Shown here piece after piece: positions 34,164 to 42,957 of a stretch of DNA of 64,000 bases. Below the pieces are notes generated by a model. It saw nothing but the letters and a program-made list of their open reading frames with translations, was not told the origin of the DNA and did no database searches. Numbering within the stretch: position 1 is the stretch's first letter; every line of letters begins with the position of its first letter. The stretch is from an uncultured bacterium (GTDB lineage Bacteria; Patescibacteriota; Saccharimonadia; Saccharimonadales; Saccharimonadaceae), in assembly GCA_938030735.1 (NCBI GenBank), contig CALHIM010000011.1:248001-312000 (forward strand). The letters are read 5' to 3'. Position numbers and translations under genes: made by a program.

Positions 34164-35447
34164 ATGCGAGATATAGATTTTGAAGAATTAGATAAAGCGG
34201 TTGGAAGCTATCTTGAAAATGGTGTTGTGCCAAATTCGAAAGAGAAAAATAATGAGGTTTTTTCGAAAATCGAAAGCCAGATTGAACATTCTCGTGAGCA
34301 ACAAAAAATGGTTTTTGCGCGAAAAGCTCCGCAGTCAGCAAACCAATTGCATCAAAATAACGAAAAAGTACAAATTCGAAATGTCGAAAAGGTTGTTGAA
34401 AAACCAAAAAATGAGAAAAAATCTGTTTATAAAAAACCAAGAGTTCGAATTTTGGATGATTTTAGCGCGCCCGTTCCACCAGAACATCACCGCGACAATT
34501 TTGGTGTTTCACTTTTAGTAAGAGAAGAGAAAATTGCTTTCGAAAGCCCAATTTTAGAAACCTATGGTGGCGAAAAACCAATTCGAAATATTAAAAAGCT
34601 TGAAAATTCACCGATTCGAAAAAAAGTTGTTTCAAAAAATGAAAAAACTCAAGTAAAAAAAGAAACTGAAGTTCAATCTCGAAAAAATGAAATTAATATT
34701 GCGGAGCAAAAAACTACCACACCAAGTCGGGCGGAGTTTTATGCTGGTGTCTATCGAATTGGCGATGATAGCAATAAACTTCGAGTTTTTCACGGTGAAC
34801 ATACAGTTGAAATTCCAGAGCGAAAAGTTTCTAGTTCAAATTTCGAAAATCTAAATCTCGAAAATGAGCCAGAAAAAGTTATGCCAGAAATTTCAAGCCT
34901 AAAAACTGGCAGCAATACGATTGCTCTTGATAGTTCTGAGAAAATCAAAAAAGATATAGATAGTAAATCTGAAACTGAAGCTTCAAAGATTGAAGTTAAA
35001 ACTGAGCTAAAAAATCAATCAGGGCAGATTAAAGAAAATAATAAAAGAATAGATATTTTCGAGGTGGATGAAAGAGTTGAAGAAAATTCAAAACAAAATG
35101 AAGCCTCGGAAAAGGTGATAATTCAGCCTGTTGATGAAATTGAAAAGCCAAAAACACCTTTCGTGCAAAATCCGCAAATTGAAAAAAGACCATTAGGTGC
35201 AAATCAAAATCAGGCTAAAAGTTTCGAATTTAAAAAGCCGGTTTCTAACTATGAGCAAAAATCCGCAACGATTACAAAGGAGCTTCGGCGGGCAAAAATG
35301 TCGGCACCGATTCTTTCGAGTGATGAATATTCTACGCCTATTAAGCATAAAAAGAAATCTGGCTGGGGTGTTGTACTAGCCATAATTGCAATTCTAATGC
35401 TTGGTGCCGGTGCTGGATTGGTAGCATATCTGGTGGCATTCCGATAG
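34164..35447 (+). CDS. Lys/Glu-rich protein with C-terminal membrane anchor
   Basis: A 427-residue protein of unknown family. Most of it is hydrophilic and probably disordered or coiled, dominated by Lys, Glu, Asn and Ser. A more ordered patch lies around residues 190-225 ('SRAEFYAGVYRIGDDSNKL'). One membrane helix is at the extreme C-terminus ('GVVLAIIAILMLGAGAGLVA', about residues 402-424), preceded by 'KHKKKSGW'. The layout is that of a tail-anchored cytoplasmic protein. AAAAGGAAAA precedes the ATG, 10 nt after tpiA, so it is in the pgk-tpiA transcript. Confidence 0.7.
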   Translation: MRDIDFEELDKAVGSYLENGVVPNSKEKNNEVFSKIESQIEHSREQQKMVFARKAPQSANQLHQNNEKVQIRNVEKVVEKPKNEKKSVYKKPRVRILDDFSAPVPPEHHRDNFGVSLLVREEKIAFESPILETYGGEKPIRNIKKLENSPIRKKVVSKNEKTQVKKETEVQSRKNEINIAEQKTTTPSRAEFYAGVYRIGDDSNKLRVFHGEHTVEIPERKVSSSNFENLNLENEPEKVMPEISSLKTGSNTIALDSSEKIKKDIDSKSETEASKIEVKTELKNQSGQIKENNKRIDIFEVDERVEENSKQNEASEKVIIQPVDEIEKPKTPFVQNPQIEKRPLGANQNQAKSFEFKKPVSNYEQKSATITKELRRAKMSAPILSSDEYSTPIKHKKKSGWGVVLAIIAILMLGAGAGLVAYLVAFR

Positions 35448-35468
35448 AATTTTGTATTTAATATATTG

Positions 35469-35500
35469 AACCACTTTTCGAAAATTGAAGAGTGGTTTTA
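35469..35500 (+). terminator. Terminator after the pgk-tpiA transcript
   Basis: The stem AACCACT/AGTGGTT surrounds a loop containing TTTCGAAA and is followed by TTTATTT. Confidence 0.7.
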
Positions 35501-35516
35501 TTTATTATAAAAAGAA

Positions 35517-35538
35517 AAAGCCAGTGTGTACTGACTTT
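35517..35538 (-). terminator. Terminator of the small minus-strand membrane gene
   Basis: On the minus strand AAAGTCAGT pairs with ACTGGCTTT (one G-U) around a 4-nt loop, then TTCTTTTTA. Confidence 0.65.
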
Positions 35539-35568
35539 CGAAAATAATTAAGTGTAGATATGTAGTTG

Positions 35569-35733
35569 TTATTCCAATTTTTCAATTCTTTGTTCATTTT
35601 TGGGGTTATTGGTCTGATTGTTGTGAGACTCGTTATTCAAAATAGCGAATATAAGTACACCAAAATAAATCATTATAAAAATTGAAAGTAAAAAAGAAAC
35701 TATAAATGCGCGAGAAGTTCTTATTCCACTCAT
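35569..35733 (-). CDS. Small single-pass membrane protein (54 residues)
   Basis: A complete small gene within the 389-nt gap between 35447 and 35837. It runs from ATG 35733 to TAA 35569, with GAAGG six bases upstream, TATAAT/TATTAT boxes before that and its own terminator at 35517-35538. The N-terminus is short and basic ('MSGIRTSRAF'). A ~22-residue hydrophobic helix follows ('IVSFLLSIFIMIYFGVLIFA'), then a polar Asn/Lys/Glu-rich tail ending 'RIEKLE'. The complete set of signals makes a real gene likely. No family is recognised. Confidence 0.7.
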   Translation of the reverse strand: MSGIRTSRAFIVSFLLSIFIMIYFGVLIFAILNNESHNNQTNNPKNEQRIEKLE

Positions 35734-35836
35734 AATATACCTTCAATATATAATAGAATACTTAAATTATACAAAAATATAATTTCAAAAATCAACAATT
35801 TGCTAAAAACGCTAAAATTTGGTAAAATAAAAGAAT

Positions 35837-37720
35837 ATGAATGCACAAGAAATCCGAAAAGCTTATCTAGAATTTTGTCAAAAAAATGGCCATGAAGTAA
35901 TCGAACGCGCTTCTTTAATTTTAAAAGATGACCCGACAACTCTTTTCACGGGGAGTGGAATGCAGCCGCTCTTGCCATATCTTTTGGGCGAAAAACATCC
36001 AAAGGGTGTGCGATTAACAGATAGCCAGACCTGCTTGCGGGCGCAAGATATTGATGATGTTGGCGATAACCGCCATACAACTTTTTTCGAAATGCTTGGA
36101 AATTGGTCCCTTGGTGATTATTTTAAAGAGCAACAAATTCGGCAATTTTTTGAATTTTTGACAGATGTAGTAGGCCTTGACCCTTCGAAAATATATGTTT
36201 CTTGTTTTATTGGTAACGAAAAATATAATATTCCACGTGATGACGAATCGGCAGAGATTTGGCGAAAGGTTTTTGCTGAAAAAGGTATTGATGCAAAAAT
36301 TGTTGAGCTTGACACGGCTGAAAACGGTGATAAGCTCGGGCTTCAGGGTGGACGAATTTTCTTCTATAATGATAAAGAAAACTGGTGGAGCCGTGGTGGC
36401 GGCTTAGATTTAACACCAATTGGTGATCCTTGTGGGCCGGATTCAGAAGTTTTTTATGATTTCGGTGAAGAAAATCATGACGCTAGTTTTGGTGAGGCTC
36501 ATCCAGCGAGTGATAGTGGTCGGTTTATGGAAATTGGTAATCAGGTTTTTATGCAATATCGACGCATGGAAGATGGTTCCTTCGAGCCACTTGAAAAGAA
36601 AAACGTCGATTTTGGCGGCGGCTTAGAAAGGATTGCTGCGGCGAAAATTAACAATCCAGATGTATTCCAAATTAGCTTGATGAAGCCAATTATCGAAAAG
36701 CTTGAAGAAATTAGTGGTAAAAAATACGATGAAAATAAAGTTTCGATGCGCGTAATTGCTGATCATTTGCGAAGCGCAACATTTTTGGCAGTTGATGGAT
36801 GTATTCCTTCAAATAAAGAGCAAGGTTATGTGATGCGAAAATTTATTCGTCGCGCGATGGCAAAGGCTTTTGATTTGGGCGTAGAAGATAATTTTGTTGA
36901 ACAGATTGTGCCAGTAACCGTTGGTATCTATGCACCAGATTACAAGGAAGTTGCTTTAAAATCTGATGAAATTATTGCGGTTATGGTGAAAGAAGAAAAA
37001 GCTTTCCGTCAAACGCTTAGAAAAGGATTACGTGAACTTGAAAAATTTTCTCAAGATGGTTTAACTGGTGCGGAATTATTCCAACTTTATGATACTTTTG
37101 GTTTTCCGCTTGAGCTTTCAACTGAAGAAGCTATCCGACGTAAAATACCACTTTCGAAAAACTGGCGTGAGGAATTTGATACTAAAATGAAAGAGCAGCG
37201 TGAGCGCTCACAGACAGCTTCAAAAGGTAAGTTTAAAGGTGGGCTTGAAGGACAGACTCTTGAACACCGCAAGCTTCATACAGCTACTCACTTGATGAAT
37301 GCGGCACTTCATGATATGTTTGAGGGGCAAATTGCACAAAAAGGTTCAAATATTAATACTGAGCGGCTCCGTTTTGATTTTACTTTTGATCGAAAATTAA
37401 CCGATGAAGAAAAACAGCAGATTGAAGATACAGTTAATGATCAAATTTCGAAAGGGTTAGAAGTTTCTTGGGCGGAGTATCCAACAGATTACGCCTTGAA
37501 TGAATTGAAAGCGATTGGTGTGTTCGGCGATAAATATGGCGAGACAGTTAAAGTTTATACGATGAAGGCCGAAGGTGAAAAACCGTTTAGTGTTGAAATT
37601 TGTGGTGGGCCCCATGTTGATAATACGCGAGAGCTTGCTGAAGGCGGTAAAAAGTTTAAGATTGTGAAAGAACAATCTTCAAGTGCTGGCGTTCGGCGAA
37701 TTAAGGCTATTTTGCGATGA
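35837..37720 (+). CDS. alaS: Alanyl-tRNA synthetase, short form lacking the C-Ala domain
   Basis: A 627-residue class II synthetase; typical bacterial AlaS is about 870. The catalytic core ('FTGSGMQPLLPYLLG', 'QTCLRAQDIDDVGDNRHTTF') and tRNA-binding region ('GYVMRKFIRRAMAKA') are followed by the editing domain with metal ligands 'HTATH' and 'CGGPH'. The protein stops directly after 'AGVRRIKAIL', so the DHHA1/C-Ala region that links editing to tRNA binding is missing. The natural TGA, the ATGA overlap with the next gene and intact motifs argue for a real short form rather than a broken gene. TAAAAT (35823-35828) ends 8 nt before the ATG. Confidence 0.93.
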   Translation: MNAQEIRKAYLEFCQKNGHEVIERASLILKDDPTTLFTGSGMQPLLPYLLGEKHPKGVRLTDSQTCLRAQDIDDVGDNRHTTFFEMLGNWSLGDYFKEQQIRQFFEFLTDVVGLDPSKIYVSCFIGNEKYNIPRDDESAEIWRKVFAEKGIDAKIVELDTAENGDKLGLQGGRIFFYNDKENWWSRGGGLDLTPIGDPCGPDSEVFYDFGEENHDASFGEAHPASDSGRFMEIGNQVFMQYRRMEDGSFEPLEKKNVDFGGGLERIAAAKINNPDVFQISLMKPIIEKLEEISGKKYDENKVSMRVIADHLRSATFLAVDGCIPSNKEQGYVMRKFIRRAMAKAFDLGVEDNFVEQIVPVTVGIYAPDYKEVALKSDEIIAVMVKEEKAFRQTLRKGLRELEKFSQDGLTGAELFQLYDTFGFPLELSTEEAIRRKIPLSKNWREEFDTKMKEQRERSQTASKGKFKGGLEGQTLEHRKLHTATHLMNAALHDMFEGQIAQKGSNINTERLRFDFTFDRKLTDEEKQQIEDTVNDQISKGLEVSWAEYPTDYALNELKAIGVFGDKYGETVKVYTMKAEGEKPFSVEICGGPHVDNTRELAEGGKKFKIVKEQSSSAGVRRIKAILR

Positions 37721-38256
37721 TTCAAAAAATTAAACGCGGAACTATTGTTGTTGGCTATCCTGGCGTTGGAAAAAGTTCAATAAAGCATAAGGACTTTATA
37801 GATTTGGAAAGCTCTGATATTATTTATGTTGATAATTTGGCTTGGAAATATGGCAAAGAAAACGCAAAAGGGCGATTTGATAGAGTTCGAAAAGATAATT
37901 TTCTTCAGATTTATTGTAACTAAATTGTAAAAAATTATTCGCCAGATAAAATTATGGCGGTTTGGAACAATAAGAAAGTTATTGATTTTTTAGCTCAAGA
38001 AAAAATGCCATTCTGTGTGGTCGCTCCAATGAATAATCCTAAAAATATAAGTGAGTTTGTTAATCGATACAAAAAACGAGGTAATAATGAATCTTGGATT
38101 TTTGGAGTTGACAGAAAAAGCGGTGTAAAGGGTTCTCTTGAGAGGTTTAATGCTGATGAATTTCGAAAAAAGTATGACTGCGAGGTTTTCGAACTGGATA
38201 ACAAAACTTTTTTGAGCGATATTTTGGAATTAGAAGACATAGAAATAATCTTATGA
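37717..38256 (+). pseudogene. P-loop kinase-like gene interrupted by one in-frame TAA
   Basis: ATG 37717 overlaps the alaS TGA (ATGA). The frame begins 'GTIVVGYPGVGKSSIKHKDF' with a Walker A GxxGxGKS and an acidic 'FIDLESSD', and stops at TAA 37921-37923. The same frame continues without any other stop through 'IVKNYSPDKIMAVWNNKKVI', 'FCVVAPMNNPK' and 'NRYKKRGNNESWIFGV' to a stop at 38254-38256. Together the pieces make one ~179-codon P-loop protein resembling the intact gene at 55884 and a family of small P-loop proteins common in phages and Firmicutes. Either the gene is newly broken, or TAA is bypassed, or the fragments are separate (ATG 37954 lacks a ribosome binding site). Confidence 0.75.
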
Positions 38257-38260
38257 AAAT

Positions 38261-38289
38261 TTGCAAAAAAACCTTAAACGGTTTATAAT
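38261..38289 (+). promoter_or_regulatory. Promoter of the FtsA-like gene, leaderless
   Basis: TTGCAA (38261-38266), 17-nt spacer, TATAAT (38284-38289), ATG at 38299 nine nt downstream, no ribosome binding site. Confidence 0.65.
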
Positions 38290-38298
38290 AGTGTTAGT

Positions 38299-39558
38299 AT
38301 GTTATTCAAGAATAAACAAAAAGAAGATTTAAGTGACAACCATATTGTTGCTCTTGATATTGGAACTGAATTTGTGAAGGCTCTTGTAGCTGAAATTGAT
38401 GGTGATGAAATTCGTGTTATTGGTGTTGGGCGTGCACGGCAGAGTGTGGCGGATATGCATTCGGGTGCGATTGCTGACATTGCTAGTGTTGTTCAAAATT
38501 GCGAGAATGCTTTAATTGAGGCGGAAGACCAAGCAGAGATTCAAGCCAAAAAAGCTGTAATCGGAATTGCCGGTGAGTTGGTTAAAGGAGCAACAAATAC
38601 AATTAAATATCGTCGTCCGCAGCCAAATCGCCCTCTTGATGAAGCTGAAATGGAATTTATTATTGATAAAATTCAAGAAAGAGCTCAGCTTAAAGCTCAA
38701 AGGGAGATTGCTCTTGAGACGGGGAATCAAGAAGCTGAAATTAAACTTGTTAATTCGGCAATTGTTGGGATTCATATTGATGGCTATAAGGTTTCAAATC
38801 CGATTGGTTTTCAGGGAAAAGATGTTTCAATTCAAATTTATACAGCTTTTGCGCCAACTGTTCATATTGGTGCTATTGAGCGTGTTGCGAATGAACTTGC
38901 GCTTGATTTAATTGCGGTAGTGGCTGAACCTTTTGCGGTTGCTAGAAGTGTTGTTGGTTCAGACTCTTCAAGCAATTTTACTGCAATTTTAGCTGATGTT
39001 GGTGGTGGAACGACTGATATTGCTGTCGTGAATGATGGTGGTGTTGAGGGAACTAAAATGTTCGGAATTGGTGGTCGAAGTTTCACAAATCAAATTGCGA
39101 ACGAACTCTCATTGTCTTATAATAACGCTGAAAAGCTAAAGCTAAACCTTTCGAATGAAAAACTCAAGTCTACTATTGCAAAGCAGGCAATCGATGCAAT
39201 TGATAATACTTTGGATGTTTGGATTTCTGGTGTTGAACTAGCTTTAAGCGATTTTGAAAATGTTGATTATTTGCCAAGTAAGATTTTGCTATGTGGTGGT
39301 GGTTCAAGCTTAGAATCTCTTGTTGAAAGATTGGAAAATGACGATTGGTGGCAAGAATTACCATTCAATAAAAAGCCTATAGTAAAGCATATTAAGCCTG
39401 CTGAAGTTTCGGGAGTTATTGATGAATCTGGAAAAATTAACGACCATACATTTATTACAGCAATGGGGCTTTTACGGGTTGGATATGATACTTACAGTAC
39501 TGATGAAAATGCTAGCGAGAGTTTTCGTGATAAACTAAACAGGATTTTACGAGCTTAA
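38299..39558 (+). CDS. ftsA: FtsA-like actin-fold ATPase
   Basis: A 419-residue actin/Hsp70-fold protein. Phosphate-1 'IVALDIGTEFVKALVAEI', phosphate-2 'ILADVGGGTTDIAVV' and adenosine 'ILLCGGGSSLESLVERL' motifs are present. FtsA-type insertion 1C elements ('GFQGKDVSIQIYTAFAP') lie between them. The C-terminus ('SFRDKLNRILRA') is a plausible amphipathic membrane-binding helix. FtsA tethers FtsZ to the membrane and recruits the divisome; PilM-like proteins share the fold, so that alternative remains. It heads a likely operon with a baseplate-J-like protein, ruvX and mltG; ftsZ is not in this window. Confidence 0.8.
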   Translation: MLFKNKQKEDLSDNHIVALDIGTEFVKALVAEIDGDEIRVIGVGRARQSVADMHSGAIADIASVVQNCENALIEAEDQAEIQAKKAVIGIAGELVKGATNTIKYRRPQPNRPLDEAEMEFIIDKIQERAQLKAQREIALETGNQEAEIKLVNSAIVGIHIDGYKVSNPIGFQGKDVSIQIYTAFAPTVHIGAIERVANELALDLIAVVAEPFAVARSVVGSDSSSNFTAILADVGGGTTDIAVVNDGGVEGTKMFGIGGRSFTNQIANELSLSYNNAEKLKLNLSNEKLKSTIAKQAIDAIDNTLDVWISGVELALSDFENVDYLPSKILLCGGGSSLESLVERLENDDWWQELPFNKKPIVKHIKPAEVSGVIDESGKINDHTFITAMGLLRVGYDTYSTDENASESFRDKLNRILRA

Positions 39559-39570
39559 AAGAGGTAAGAT

Positions 39571-41181
39571 ATGAGTGAAAAAGTTAAAAAAGATGTAATC
39601 TATGTTGATGTTGAAGATGATATTACTGATGTTGTTAATAAAATAAAATCTTCGAAAGAGAGAATTATTGCAATTGTCCCGCCAAAAAGTTTGGGTATTT
39701 TTAGGAGTGCTGTAAATATTCGCTTGCTTTCTCGGGCTGCACAGAAAAATGATAAGAAAATTGTTTTTATTACTAATAATTCTGCATTAAAGACTATGTC
39801 GGCAGCGGCAAAAATTCCAGTTTCGAAAACCCTTCAAAGTAAGCCAGAGGTACCAGAAATCGATATTTTAGAAGTTGAAGGAGATGATGTTATCGATGGT
39901 GAAAGCTTGCCAATTTCGGATTTTAGTGGTCCAACTTCCGATGAGAAGGAGGCTGAAATTCTTGAAGGAATTGATATTGATGATAACAAGAATTTTAACA
40001 AGATTAATCCAGAGCTTAAAAAAGAGAAGACTAATAAATCTAGAAAAGGATCGAAAGTTCCAGATTTTTCAAAGTTTCGAAAAAAAATTCTTATTATTGG
40101 CGGGGTATTTTCTGTATTTTTAGTATTTATGATTTGGGCGATATTCTTTGCTCCATTTGCGGATATCACGATTGCTGCAAAAACCTCTACTACCAACGTA
40201 AAAGGTGTTGCTTCGATTTCTAATAGCGCAAGTGAAAATTCGTTGCTTTCAAAAACTGAAACTATTGAAAAAAATCATGAAATTACTTTTGAAGCGACTG
40301 GAACTCGTGAAGAGGGTGAAGCGGCTTCAGGAACTTTAAATCTTTCTCAAAGTGGTGATAGTGATCCTGTTACCGTGGCGCAAGGCTCTGCATTTTCGGC
40401 TGGGCAATGTAATTTTATTACAACCTCATCTGTTACTATTCCAGGAGTAAAGATTAAAGGTGGTGTAATTTCTAACGGAAAAGCAAGTGTTAAAATTAAG
40501 GCGACGACTATCGGCGAGCAATGTAACCTACCAGCACAAGAGTATGTTTCGTCGATTAAGGGTGTTTCGGCAAGTGGCGGTCAGCTTTCTGGTGGTTCGA
40601 AAAAAACTTTAAAAGTTGTTTCGCAAAATGACATTAATGCAGCAAAAGCTAAAATCAATACAGAAAATGCAGATTCTATTAAGAGTTCTCTAAAAGCTAA
40701 ATTTGGCTCAGATTATACTGTATTAAACGATAGTTTCTCCGTAAAAGATGGTGAGATTTCTTCTTCTGTTGCTGTTAATCAAGAGGCTCCAAACGGTAAG
40801 ACTACATTAAAATCAACTTCTCTATATTCAATCGTGGCAATTGAAAATAGAAGTATTGAAAGAATTATCTCTTCTCTTGCTAAAAATAAAATGGGTGATT
40901 TGAATAATCAAAAAATATATGATTATGGCTTGAAAGATGTCTCATTTTCGAAATTTAGTGGTAATAGTGTAGAGATCTCATCAAATGTAAAAATTGGCCC
41001 AGTTATTGATATAGATAATCTGAAAGATAAAATTAAGGGTAAAAAATCTGGCGAAGTTCGAAGCTTAATTGAAGCAAAAGAGGGTGTAAAAAATGTTGAT
41101 GTGAAGTTTTCATTTTTTTGGGTAAATACTGTGCCGAACGATGATAAAAAAATTAATATCAAGTTTACGGTTGATAAATAA
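39571..41181 (+). CDS. Membrane protein with baseplate-J-like extracytoplasmic region
   Basis: A 536-residue protein. The N-terminal ~90 residues form an alpha/beta domain ('KSSKERIIAIVPPKSLGIFR'), followed by an acidic linker, a membrane helix at about 172-195 and a ~340-residue extracytoplasmic part. The latter contains 'GEAASGTLNLSQSGDSDPVT' and a repeated beta-strand layout. It resembles the baseplate J/gp47-like domains annotated in many CPR membrane proteins. There is no other phage gene nearby, so this is a domain resemblance, not a prophage. AGAGGTAAG precedes the ATG 12 nt after ftsA, and its TAA overlaps the ruvX ATG. Confidence 0.75.
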   Translation: MSEKVKKDVIYVDVEDDITDVVNKIKSSKERIIAIVPPKSLGIFRSAVNIRLLSRAAQKNDKKIVFITNNSALKTMSAAAKIPVSKTLQSKPEVPEIDILEVEGDDVIDGESLPISDFSGPTSDEKEAEILEGIDIDDNKNFNKINPELKKEKTNKSRKGSKVPDFSKFRKKILIIGGVFSVFLVFMIWAIFFAPFADITIAAKTSTTNVKGVASISNSASENSLLSKTETIEKNHEITFEATGTREEGEAASGTLNLSQSGDSDPVTVAQGSAFSAGQCNFITTSSVTIPGVKIKGGVISNGKASVKIKATTIGEQCNLPAQEYVSSIKGVSASGGQLSGGSKKTLKVVSQNDINAAKAKINTENADSIKSSLKAKFGSDYTVLNDSFSVKDGEISSSVAVNQEAPNGKTTLKSTSLYSIVAIENRSIERIISSLAKNKMGDLNNQKIYDYGLKDVSFSKFSGNSVEISSNVKIGPVIDIDNLKDKIKGKKSGEVRSLIEAKEGVKNVDVKFSFFWVNTVPNDDKKINIKFTVDK

Positions 41182-41594
41182 TGAAATCTTTAAAGTTAAT
41201 GGCGCTTGATGTTGGCACTAAGAGAATTGGTATCGCTTTGGCCGACTCCTTTATTAAAATAGCCATACCATTTACTACTGTCGAAGTGAATAATGATGTA
41301 GACTCTGTAATAAAACAAATTATTGAGATAATTTCGAAAGAAGAAATCGACGTTCTTGTGGTTGGGTTGCCACGAAATCAGAGTGGTGAAGAGACTTCGC
41401 AAACTGCTTATACTAAAGAATTTGTAAAAAATTTTAAATATTCAGTTGATAAAATTTGCTTTCAAGACGAAAGCTTGACGAGTATTCAGGCTGAGGATAG
41501 GCTAAAAAGCTATGGAAAGCCATATTCAAAAGGTGATATCGATATGAATGCGGCTTCAATTATTTTACAAGATTATTTGGAGGAGAATTTTTAA
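41181..41594 (+). CDS. ruvX: RuvX/YqgF-type RNase H-fold nuclease
   Basis: A 137-residue RNase H-like protein. The N-terminal 'LALDVGTKRIGIALADSF' with the catalytic Asp, the middle 'LVVGLPRNQSGEET' and the C-terminal 'IDMNAASIILQDYL' with a second Asp match the family. RuvX/YqgF is a putative Holliday-junction resolvase that also processes pre-16S rRNA. The start overlaps the upstream TAA (TAATG) and the stop overlaps the mltG ATG, so translation is coupled through all three genes. Confidence 0.92.
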   Translation: MKSLKLMALDVGTKRIGIALADSFIKIAIPFTTVEVNNDVDSVIKQIIEIISKEEIDVLVVGLPRNQSGEETSQTAYTKEFVKNFKYSVDKICFQDESLTSIQAEDRLKSYGKPYSKGDIDMNAASIILQDYLEENF

Positions 41595-42763
41595 TGGATG
41601 GGATTATAAAACCGCCAGTAAATAGAGATAAGCAGGAGCTAATAGAAGATCGTGCTGAAAGGGTTATTGAGGAAATATCTAAGCGCGAAAGGGAAAATGC
41701 TTCTATTTTGGACACAAAAAATAATAAAAAAAGAGTTTTTCGAAAGACGATTTTAGTTGTTTTTACAGTTTTATTATTTTGCTTTATTTCTTTTTGTGGA
41801 ATTTTATTCTTAAGCTATAATGGCGCAATAAATTATAAAACTAACGACTCTAAAAAAGTTAGCTTCAATATTAGTAAGGGCGAATCTTTAGATGTAGTTG
41901 CTCAGAAATTGGCTGATAAAAAAATAATTATTTCTAAAAATTCGTTTATTTTTTATGCACGAATGAATAATAAGCGAAATATTTTAGCTGGTAGTTATCA
42001 GTTATCTTCAAGCATGACAATTCCTGAGGTTTTGGATATTTTAAATAAAGGTCAAGCTGTTGATAGTTTTAATATTACCTTTTTACCTGGTGGAACGGTA
42101 AAAATGGCCAAGAATGCTCTTTTGAAAGCTGGTTATTCGAAAAATGAAATTGATGATGCTTTTTCGAAAGATTATTCTGGGGAATTTTCAACTCTTTTCT
42201 CTGGTAAGCCAAAAAATACGGATCTTGAAGGATTCCTTTATGGCCAAACTCATAATTTTAAGAAAGGTACAAAAGTTGAAAATATTTTGCGGAGATATTT
42301 TGCAGACTTTGAAGCGAAAATTAAAGAGTTAAACCTTGATAATAAATTTAAGCAAAAAGGTTTGAGTTTATATGAAGGAATCACGCTTTCTTCAATTGTT
42401 CAGAAAGAAACCTTGAACGATTTCGAAGATCAACAAAAAGTTGCAGGTGTTTTTTATAACAGAATTAAAGCTGGAATGACGCTTGGCTCAGATGTGACAT
42501 ATCAATATATTGCGGATAAAACAGGGGCTGAAAGAACTCCAAATTTAGATAGCCCTTACAATCTACGAAAATATAAAGGTTTAACACCTACTCCAATTGC
42601 AACACCAGGGCTGTCTGCTCTTAAGGCAACAGCTTCTCCAGCTGAGCATAATTATTTATTCTTTTTGAGTGGAGATGATGATAAGACTTACTACGGTATA
42701 ACAGATATAGAGCATCAAGATAATATTAAAAAATATTGTGCAAAAAAGTGCTTGATTTTGTGA
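41594..42763 (+). CDS. mltG: Endolytic murein transglycosylase MltG
   Basis: A 389-residue membrane-anchored enzyme that cuts nascent glycan strands. A cytoplasmic basic region (residues 1-50) and a membrane helix (about 52-77) precede a LysM-like subdomain ('ISKGESLDVVAQKLADKKII') and the YceG fold. The catalytic Glu is in 'LSSIVQKETLNDFEDQQKVA' (about residue 270), with the conserved 'FYNRIKAGMTLGSDVTYQYI' and 'YNLRKYKGLTPTPI' following. It ends the ftsA-led operon and fits with septal cell-wall growth. Confidence 0.94.
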   Translation: MDGIIKPPVNRDKQELIEDRAERVIEEISKRERENASILDTKNNKKRVFRKTILVVFTVLLFCFISFCGILFLSYNGAINYKTNDSKKVSFNISKGESLDVVAQKLADKKIIISKNSFIFYARMNNKRNILAGSYQLSSSMTIPEVLDILNKGQAVDSFNITFLPGGTVKMAKNALLKAGYSKNEIDDAFSKDYSGEFSTLFSGKPKNTDLEGFLYGQTHNFKKGTKVENILRRYFADFEAKIKELNLDNKFKQKGLSLYEGITLSSIVQKETLNDFEDQQKVAGVFYNRIKAGMTLGSDVTYQYIADKTGAERTPNLDSPYNLRKYKGLTPTPIATPGLSALKATASPAEHNYLFFLSGDDDKTYYGITDIEHQDNIKKYCAKKCLIL

Positions 42764-42769
42764 TTAAGC

Positions 42770-42798
42770 TTGACAATTTTATTAATATTTGATAGAAT
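42770..42798 (+). promoter_or_regulatory. Promoter of the LysM-CHAP transcript
   Basis: TTGACA (42770-42775), 17-nt spacer, TAGAAT (42793-42798). Transcription from about 42805 gives an unusually long leader of at least 180 nt. Confidence 0.65.
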
Positions 42799-42849
42799 TT
42801 TATATGTAAATTAATATAAAGATGATGTTTTGTATATTTTTATATTAAG

Positions 42850-42957
42850 GCACCTACCAGAAAATACTTTATAGCATTCGTTTAACTCTATAATATTAAT
42901 TAAAAAGGTCGACATTATGCTAATTTTCGAAAAGAAAGGGTATTATTAAGGTAGTGC
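42850..42957 (+). ncRNA. Structured 5' leader element (candidate riboswitch or attenuator)
   Basis: Nested complementary segments occur in order: GCA-C-CTACC (42850-42858) with GGTAGTGC (42950-42957); AATAC (42863-42867) with GTATT (42940-42944); TAGCAT (42872-42877) with ATGCTA (42917-42922); TCG (42878-42880) with CGA (42910-42912). A CACA-GTAA-TGTG hairpin with a GNRA-type loop (42960-42971) follows directly, then GGGAG (42977-42981). The rest of the leader is AT-rich. The element does not match the conserved core of the c-di-AMP (ydaO) riboswitch that often controls cell-wall hydrolases. The pairing was found by eye. Confidence 0.45.

Noticed and set aside
39571..41181. Prophage, because of a baseplate-J-like protein
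   Set aside because: No capsid, tail, terminase, integrase or lysis genes are near it, and it is embedded between ftsA and ruvX with overlapping codons.
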